Assembly: GCF_001191005.1 (NCBI RefSeq)
Contig: NZ_CP012201.1
Coordinates: 1,364,001 to 1,428,000 of the forward strand
DNA length: 64,000 nucleotides
Origin: Massilia sp. NR 4-1
Lineage (GTDB): Bacteria > Pseudomonadota > Gammaproteobacteria > Burkholderiales > Burkholderiaceae_D
Direction: 5' to 3'
Under the pieces are notes generated by a model that saw only the letters and a program-made list of their open reading frames with translations, was not told the origin of the DNA and ran no database searches. The translations under genes and the position numbers were made by a program. Positions 59,701 through 64,000 of the stretch are shown one piece after another (the stretch's first letter is position 1; each line of letters opens with the position of its first letter).

Positions 59701-62700
59701 GCGGCGGGCGGTGCCGGCGGCAGCGCAACGGCCGGCGCCACCATCTGGGCCGGCACGGCCGCCGCCGGCGTCCGGCCCAGCAGCGTTTCCAGCGCGCCGC
59801 GGTGGGCTTCGACGAAGTAGCTGGCCAGGGCGCGCAGCGTCTGGTATTCGAAGAACAGGGTCTTCGACAGCGCGCCAAAGACCTGTTCCAGCCGCTCGTT
59901 GAGCTTGACGACAATGATGGAATCGATGCCGTAGTTCTCCAGCGGCGCCTGGGCGTCGATACGCGCGGCCGGGGTTTGCAGCACGTCCGAGAGCAGGGCT
60001 TTGAAATAGTCCTCCGCCGCCTCCTGCAACTGCGGGCCGTGGGCGGCGGACGGTGGATACGCGACAGCTTGCATGGTCATCTTTCCGGCCGTTTCGGCCT
60101 GTTCGTTGCGCTGCAGTGGAGCCGGCGCGGTGGCCGCTTCCAGCACCTGCTCCAGCAGATCGGCTTTCCCATACAGCAGCAGCAAGGACGGGTGCGGCGT
60201 CGCCAGGGCCGCATACAGCGCGGCAAACGCGGCCTGGCTTGGCAGCGGCTTCATCCCCACCTGCCTTTCGATGCGCCGCAGGCTGGCGGCGTCGGGCCGC
60301 ATGCCGCCTTCGGCCCACAAAGGCCAGCCGAGCGACAAGCTGCGTCCATGCCGGCGGCCGCGCAGGCGCCATTCCTCGCGTTCGGCGGCGAAGGCGTCCA
60401 GGAAGGCGTTGGCTGCGCAATAATCCGCCTGGCCCTCGTTGCCCAGGAAGGCCCCGGCCGAGGAGAACAGCAGGAAAAGATCGAGCGGCATGGCGGCGGT
60501 GGCGGCGTCCAGGTGCAGCGTGCCGTCGACCTTCGGTCCCAGCACGCGCGCCACCTCGGCCTCGCGCTTGTTCAAGATGAAGCTGTCGCCGAGCGCTCCG
60601 GCGCAATGCAGCACGCCATGCAGGCCGCCATGGCGGGCCGCCACCCCGGCCAGCGCGGCGCCGACCTGGGTGCCATCCTCCAGCGCCAGGCGCACGTAAT
60701 CGGTGCGCGCGCCGGCTTGCGCCAGGCTGTCGAGCAGGGCGCGCGGCCCCTGCGCGGCGCGCCCTGCCAGCACCAGCGTCACGCCGCGCGCCTGGCGCGC
60801 GATTTCATGCGCCAGCAGGGCGGCGATGCGGCCGCCCGCGCCGGTGATCAGATACACGCCGTCGGCGCGCCAAGGAGCGGCAGCGGCGGCCCATGGCGCC
60901 AGCTTCGCCAGCGTGCGGCGTTCAGCCACGCCAGCGCGCCAGCGCAACTGCACCGCCTCCGGCTGCGCGGCCGCCTGCTCCAGCATGGCCGGCAAGGCGG
61001 CTTCGGCGCCGTCTTCCAGCAGCAGCAACTGCGCGCGCAGGGCGGGATACTCCAGCATCGCGCTCCTGAGCACGGCGGCCAGGGCCGCTTGCGCCCATTG
61101 CGCCTCATCCGCTTCCACGCAGAGCTGGAGCAGCTGCGTACCGGCGCGGCGCTGGCCAATCAGCTGCTTGAGCCAAGCCACCAGCTCCAGGGTGCTCTGG
61201 TGCAGGCGTGCCGCCACACCGGCGCCGCCGGCCGGCCAGAACGTGCATTCCAGGTCCGCCCTGCCCTGCAATGCCGTTTCCAGGTTCCGCGCGCGCGCGG
61301 CCGTCATTCCGGCCAGGACGACGTGGCGGTGGGCGGTCTGCTGCTGCTGCGGCGGCGCCACGGCCAGCGGCACCCAGCGCGCTTGCGCCGCCAGCAGCGT
61401 GGCGTCTTCCTTCCCGGCCAGGTCCGTGGCCTGGGCATCGGGCGCCGCCGGCAGCATGCCCAGCTGGCGTGCCGCCAGTTGGCGCACCGCGGCGCACAGG
61501 CGTCCTTCATCGTCGTACAGATCGATGTCGATCTTGCGGAAGGCGCCGGCGGCGGCCGGCATGGCACCAAAGCGGATATGCGCCCACATGCGCTGCGCAC
61601 AGGCGCGGTGGACATGCAGGGCATCCAGGGCAAACGGCACGGCCGCCTGCTGCGGCGCGCTGTCGTCATGGATCGCGATGGTGGCCTGGAAGGCTGAATC
61701 GAGCATGCCGGGATCGAGCATGCAGCCGGGATCGACGAAGGGCAGCTCCAGCTGCGCCAGCAGCTCATCGCCATCGCCCCATACCTGGTGCACGCCGCGG
61801 TGCGCCGCGCCGTAGCGCAGGCCCAGCTGTGCATAGCGCCGGTAGCAGGACTCTGCATCGAGCTGCGGCGTGCGGCAGCGCGCGCGCAACTGCGCCAGAT
61901 CCTGCGCCGGCGCCGCAGCCGCAGCCGCGACGGCGATCTGACCCTGGCAATATGGCGCCCCATCGGCCAGCGCGCTGACCTCGAACGCCAGCGCGCCGTC
62001 GATCAGGCGCTTGAAAGCAAGCTTCACCTCCACGCTGGCCTGCGTCACGGCCAAAGGCCGCAGCCAGACAACATTGCGCAAGCTGACCTGCTGGCCCGTG
62101 GCGGCCACGGCGCGGCTGGCCGCCGCGCGCACCAGTTCCAGGTAGGCGGCGCCCGGCAGCACGCGCTGTCCATGCAGGACGTGGTCGCGCAGGAAAGGCT
62201 CGCTGCCGTCGAAGCGGCTGCGGAACGCCGTTTCCTGCACGGTGGAGATGTTTTCATGCAGCAGCGGGTGCAGGCGCGCGGCGGCCAAGGCGCGGCGCGG
62301 CGGCGGATAGTCGACATTTTCAAACGGATAGCCGGGCAGGCTGATACGCTGGCCCGCCACCGGCCATGCCTGCCATTCGGACAGGCGGCCACTTTCCCAT
62401 TCCCAGGCGGTCCAGGCCAGGCTGCCCGGCTCGGCGTCTTGCGGCGCGGTGCGCGCGGCCAGACCGCCGCTGGCCAGCGCGGCCAGTTGCGCCGCCAGGC
62501 TGGCGTGCGAATCGGCCACCAAAGCCACCCGCCACGCCATCGCCACCCGTCCGCGCTGCAGGGTGGCGGCAATATCGGCCAGCGCCGAGCCCTGCCCCGC
62601 CGCCGTCGCCAGCCAGCTTTCCAGCTGGCTGGCCTGGGCCAGAAGGCGCTGCGCCGACTTGGCCGACAGCGGCACGATATGGCTGGCCACGCCGGCCGCT

Positions 62701-64000
62701 GCCGGCGGCGCGGCGCGGCGCCGCTGTTCCAGCAGCGCATGGCCGTTGGTGCCACCCACGCCGAAGGCGCTGACGGCCGCGCGTACCGGGCCGCCGTTGC
62801 CGGCGATCGGCGTCAGCCGCTCGGCGATATAAAACGGCGAACCGGCCAGTTCCAGCGCCGGATTGGCCTGGCGGAAGTGCAGCGTCGGCGGCAGGCAGCC
62901 GTGGTACAGGCTCAACGCCACCTTGGTCAGGCCGGCCAGGCCGGCCGCCGTGTCCAGGTGGCCCAGATTCGATTTCACCGAACCCAGGCCGCAGTAGTTC
63001 TGGCCCGCGCCGAGCCGCCGGTAGGCCGCCGTCAGCGCCGCCACTTCGATCGGGTCGCCGATGCGGGTGCCGGTGCCATGCGCCTCGACATACACCACCG
63101 AGTTCGGGTCGGTCGCGGTGGAACGCAGCAGGCCCTCGATCACCGCGCTCTGGCCGCCGACGCTGGGCGCGTAATAGCCGGCCTTGTCGGCGCCGTCGTT
63201 GTTCAGGGCCACGCCGCGGATGGCGGCGTAGATATGGTCATCGTCGGCGATGGCGTCGGCCAGCCGCTTCACCAGCAGCACCACCACGCCCTCGCCCGGC
63301 ACCATGCCGTCGGCGTCCTGGTCGAAGGCCTTCAGCTTGCCGTCGCTGGAAAAATTCAGGCCGCGCTGGTGCACATAGCCAACCCGCTCCTGCGCATACA
63401 GGGTGGCGGCGGCCACCAGCGCATGGCGCGCCTCGCCGCTGCGGATGCTGTGCCAGGCGGCGTACAGCGCCGACAGCGACGAGGAGCAGTTGCTGTGTAC
63501 ATACAGGCTGGGACCGGTCAATCCCAGCTTGTGCGAGATCATGGTCGGAATACTGCCGCCCTGGGACAGGATCCAGCGCACGTAATCGCCCTCGTCGTCC
63601 AGGGCCGCCTGCTCGCCGCCCTGCACGGCGGCGGCCAGCGCCCCGTGTTCGCTGTGGCTGGCCGACACGAACACCGCCGCGTCGCGTATCGCCGCCGGCA
63701 CATAGCCGGCATCCTCCACCGCCAGCCAGGCATGCTGCAGCAGGCGCCGGAACTGCGGGTCCATCAGGCGCGCGTCGCGCGCGGAGATGCCAAAGAATTC
63801 GGCGTCGAAGCTGTGCTTGTGCGCCACCGGGGCGCGCACGCCGACCATGCGCTCATGCTGCAGCAGCGCCGCCGGCAGGCCCAGGGCCGCCAGCTGCTCG
63901 CGCTCCAGGCGCTCCACGCTTTCCACCCCGGCCGCCAGATTGGTCCAGAACGCGGCGGCGCTGTCGGCGCCCGGCACCTGCAGCGAGATGCCGATGATGG
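56724..64000 (-). CDS. Trans-AT polyketide synthase A (partial): KS-DH-KR-ACP-KS-ACP-ACP
   Basis: The gene enters from beyond 64000 within a KS (IIGISLQVPGADS is its first visible block), so earlier modules and the start are missing. Seen in order, by position: KS1 62730-64000 (Cys in HSNCSSSL near 63487, HGTGT near 63070); DH 61470-62280 (DHVLHGQRVLPG, LDSAFQ); KR about 60290-61330 (TGAGG, SSAGAF, QADYCAAN); ACP 59770-60040 (GIDSI); KS2 58335-59645 (DTMCSSSL, HGTGT); ACP 57380-57600 and ACP 56880-57110, both GxDSIVGVEW. The C-terminus ends in LESLLHAVEQGAIDVAAADAL, a helix pair that resembles the ends of PKS C and the starts of PKS B and D. No AT. It makes an olefin, then a beta-keto unit that is branched by the cassette encoded next to it. 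Confidence 0.93.
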   Translation of the reverse strand, partial: IIGISLQVPGADSAAAFWTNLAAGVESVERLEREQLAALGLPAALLQHERMVGVRAPVAHKHSFDAEFFGISARDARLMDPQFRRLLQHAWLAVEDAGYVPAAIRDAAVFVSASHSEHGALAAAVQGGEQAALDDEGDYVRWILSQGGSIPTMISHKLGLTGPSLYVHSNCSSSLSALYAAWHSIRSGEARHALVAAATLYAQERVGYVHQRGLNFSSDGKLKAFDQDADGMVPGEGVVVLLVKRLADAIADDDHIYAAIRGVALNNDGADKAGYYAPSVGGQSAVIEGLLRSTATDPNSVVYVEAHGTGTRIGDPIEVAALTAAYRRLGAGQNYCGLGSVKSNLGHLDTAAGLAGLTKVALSLYHGCLPPTLHFRQANPALELAGSPFYIAERLTPIAGNGGPVRAAVSAFGVGGTNGHALLEQRRRAAPPAAAGVASHIVPLSAKSAQRLLAQASQLESWLATAAGQGSALADIAATLQRGRVAMAWRVALVADSHASLAAQLAALASGGLAARTAPQDAEPGSLAWTAWEWESGRLSEWQAWPVAGQRISLPGYPFENVDYPPPRRALAAARLHPLLHENISTVQETAFRSRFDGSEPFLRDHVLHGQRVLPGAAYLELVRAAASRAVAATGQQVSLRNVVWLRPLAVTQASVEVKLAFKRLIDGALAFEVSALADGAPYCQGQIAVAAAAAAPAQDLAQLRARCRTPQLDAESCYRRYAQLGLRYGAAHRGVHQVWGDGDELLAQLELPFVDPGCMLDPGMLDSAFQATIAIHDDSAPQQAAVPFALDALHVHRACAQRMWAHIRFGAMPAAAGAFRKIDIDLYDDEGRLCAAVRQLAARQLGMLPAAPDAQATDLAGKEDATLLAAQARWVPLAVAPPQQQQTAHRHVVLAGMTAARARNLETALQGRADLECTFWPAGGAGVAARLHQSTLELVAWLKQLIGQRRAGTQLLQLCVEADEAQWAQAALAAVLRSAMLEYPALRAQLLLLEDGAEAALPAMLEQAAAQPEAVQLRWRAGVAERRTLAKLAPWAAAAAPWRADGVYLITGAGGRIAALLAHEIARQARGVTLVLAGRAAQGPRALLDSLAQAGARTDYVRLALEDGTQVGAALAGVAARHGGLHGVLHCAGALGDSFILNKREAEVARVLGPKVDGTLHLDAATAAMPLDLFLLFSSAGAFLGNEGQADYCAANAFLDAFAAEREEWRLRGRRHGRSLSLGWPLWAEGGMRPDAASLRRIERQVGMKPLPSQAAFAALYAALATPHPSLLLLYGKADLLEQVLEAATAPAPLQRNEQAETAGKMTMQAVAYPPSAAHGPQLQEAAEDYFKALLSDVLQTPAARIDAQAPLENYGIDSIIVVKLNERLEQVFGALSKTLFFEYQTLRALASYFVEAHRGALETLLGRTPAAAVPAQMVAPAVALPPAPPAAAAMAAPAIQVAAPAAAPAVADIAIVGLAGRYPGAETVAAFWRNLRDGVDSIREVPAERWDHAAYFHPDPAHAGTCYTKWGGFLDGVDCFDAGFFNISPREAAILDPQERVFLETAYAAIEDAGYTRHSLGGAARGRPGRVGVYVGVMYQEYQLYGAQATALGQVTALPSSPSSIANRVSYFCNFQGPSMAVDTMCSSSLSAIHLACQSLRLGECSVALAGGVNLSIHPNKYLLLSLGKFASTKGRCESFGAGGDGYVPGEGVGAVVLKPLAHALADGDHIYGVIKGSALNHGGKTNGFSVPNPVAQADVIGLALEQAALAPRALDYIEAHGTGTSLGDPIEISGLSKVFAADTQERQFCPIGSVKSNIGHCESAAGMAALSKVLLQLRHNALAPSLHSAQLNPNIDFAASPFYVQRELSAWPRPVDAASGAQRARNCAISSFGAGGSNAHLIVQEYVAPAPAAAPAGVPQLIVLSARTAAQLAQQAERLLGWLRAEAPAPDLASLAYTLQAGREALAHRYAVVVASLAELEAALECCSAGQPAAGKEFRHEVDGLDETLAMLGRDELFDQLVAGWLQAGRLDRLGHLWTRGLALNWTLLHPAGVPGRLSLPTYPFRRDRHWGVPAIVDRIGGALAPAASARPASAPVPAPVPAPQPAVAAMPAPRSASRPAAAAMPAPVPQPLPAAASAPAALAAAAPDEAQVRAALRQSFAAALCMAEQDVKLDLPLVDMGMDSIVGVEWVGAINKAYALDLQAALIYDHPTIRAMAAFVAARLGAAAAPVIAATAAAQPAVRPAIRLPEPGAKAASTSAPAALAPPPVRLQMAAANAAPAAAPAPAPEPAAVPAAATLAASAAPAARPAGAALGQAAVRTFLTASLAEALYLPQEEIKPHTALVDLGLDSIVGVEWMREVNRHFGLNLPATVVYDHPSIAALASHVGTLLAPSTAAEPADLESLLHAVEQGAIDVAAADALWRRMAQAGGAAPLPESSV
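56880..59645 (-). other. First beta-branching module (KS2 and tandem ACPs of PKS A)
   Basis: An active KS without reductive domains, then two ACPs of the form GMDSIVGVEW and GLDSIVGVEW (Trp codon of the first at 57479-57477). The Trp flag and the doublet identify the site of HMG-CoA synthase action. The five cassette genes follow directly downstream. Confidence 0.78.

Noticed and set aside
10817..64000. NRPS modules mixed into the cluster
   Set aside because: I found no adenylation or condensation domain signatures; all carrier domains lie between KS, KR, DH, MT or TE domains.

Overview
The window looks like the chromosome of a high-GC betaproteobacterium. The short arsRCB operon, the Burkholderiales-style tannase lipoprotein and the general protein style suggest Oxalobacteraceae (Massilia/Duganella/Janthinobacterium-like). 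That assignment is an impression from the proteins, not a measured result. I see no rRNA, tRNA, CRISPR array, transposase or phage gene.

Left part (1-9.4 kb) is a patchwork of small transcription units. In order: the 5' end of a tannase/feruloyl esterase lipoprotein gene running off the left edge; a decayed LuxR-type HTH fragment; an arsR-arsC-arsB arsenic resistance operon with a good sigma70 promoter; an AT-rich spacer with a perfect 12-bp palindrome in front of a 2-oxoglutarate/Fe(II) oxygenase gene; a LysE-type exporter; a 3' remnant of a VOC/PhnB-like gene; then, on the minus strand, an amidohydrolase-lipoprotein/GNAT pair and a nucleotidyltransferase/MFS-exporter pair.

Right part (9.7-64 kb) is the distal end of a large trans-AT polyketide synthase (PKS) cluster. 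A second-type accA (carboxyltransferase alpha subunit, malonyl-CoA supply) is on the plus strand and converges on the cluster. All PKS genes read leftward, so biosynthesis runs from 64000 towards 10817. PKS A (5' end outside the window): KS-DH-KR-ACP-KS-ACP-ACP. Then a complete beta-branching cassette: ACP, KS(Cys to Ser), HMG-CoA synthase, ECH1, ECH2. PKS B: KS-KR-ACP-KS0. PKS C: DH-ACP-KS-(pseudo-ACP)-ACP-KS-KR-ACP-KS-DH-KR-(pseudo-ACP)-ACP-KS-ACP-ACP. PKS D: KS-DH-KR-ACP-KS-DH-KR-cMT-ACP-KS-KR-(pseudo-ACP). PKS E: cMT-ACP-KS0-oMT-ACP-ACP-KS0-ACP-TE. There is no acyltransferase or enoylreductase domain in the window; malonyl loading must come from a trans AT, presumably beyond 64000.

How it fits together: PKS A and PKS C both end in tandem ACPs carrying the Trp-flagged beta-branching motif (DSIxGxEW), so one cassette probably acts at two positions of the chain. 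PKS B and C together form a dehydrating bimodule split across two proteins. PKS D and E share a module split between KR and C-methyltransferase. The last elongation puts an alpha-methyl/beta-hydroxy unit on the chain, a non-elongating KS0-oMT module probably O-methylates that hydroxyl, and a second KS0 plus ACP and a TE release it. The inferred acid end is a 2-methyl-3-methoxy-4-methyl-4-enoyl unit on a polyene bearing two beta-branches. I do not recognise a known product. Tight gene packing (4-nt ATGA overlaps, a 14-nt overlap) suggests one long operon, with one AT-rich gap in front of PKS D that may hold an internal promoter.
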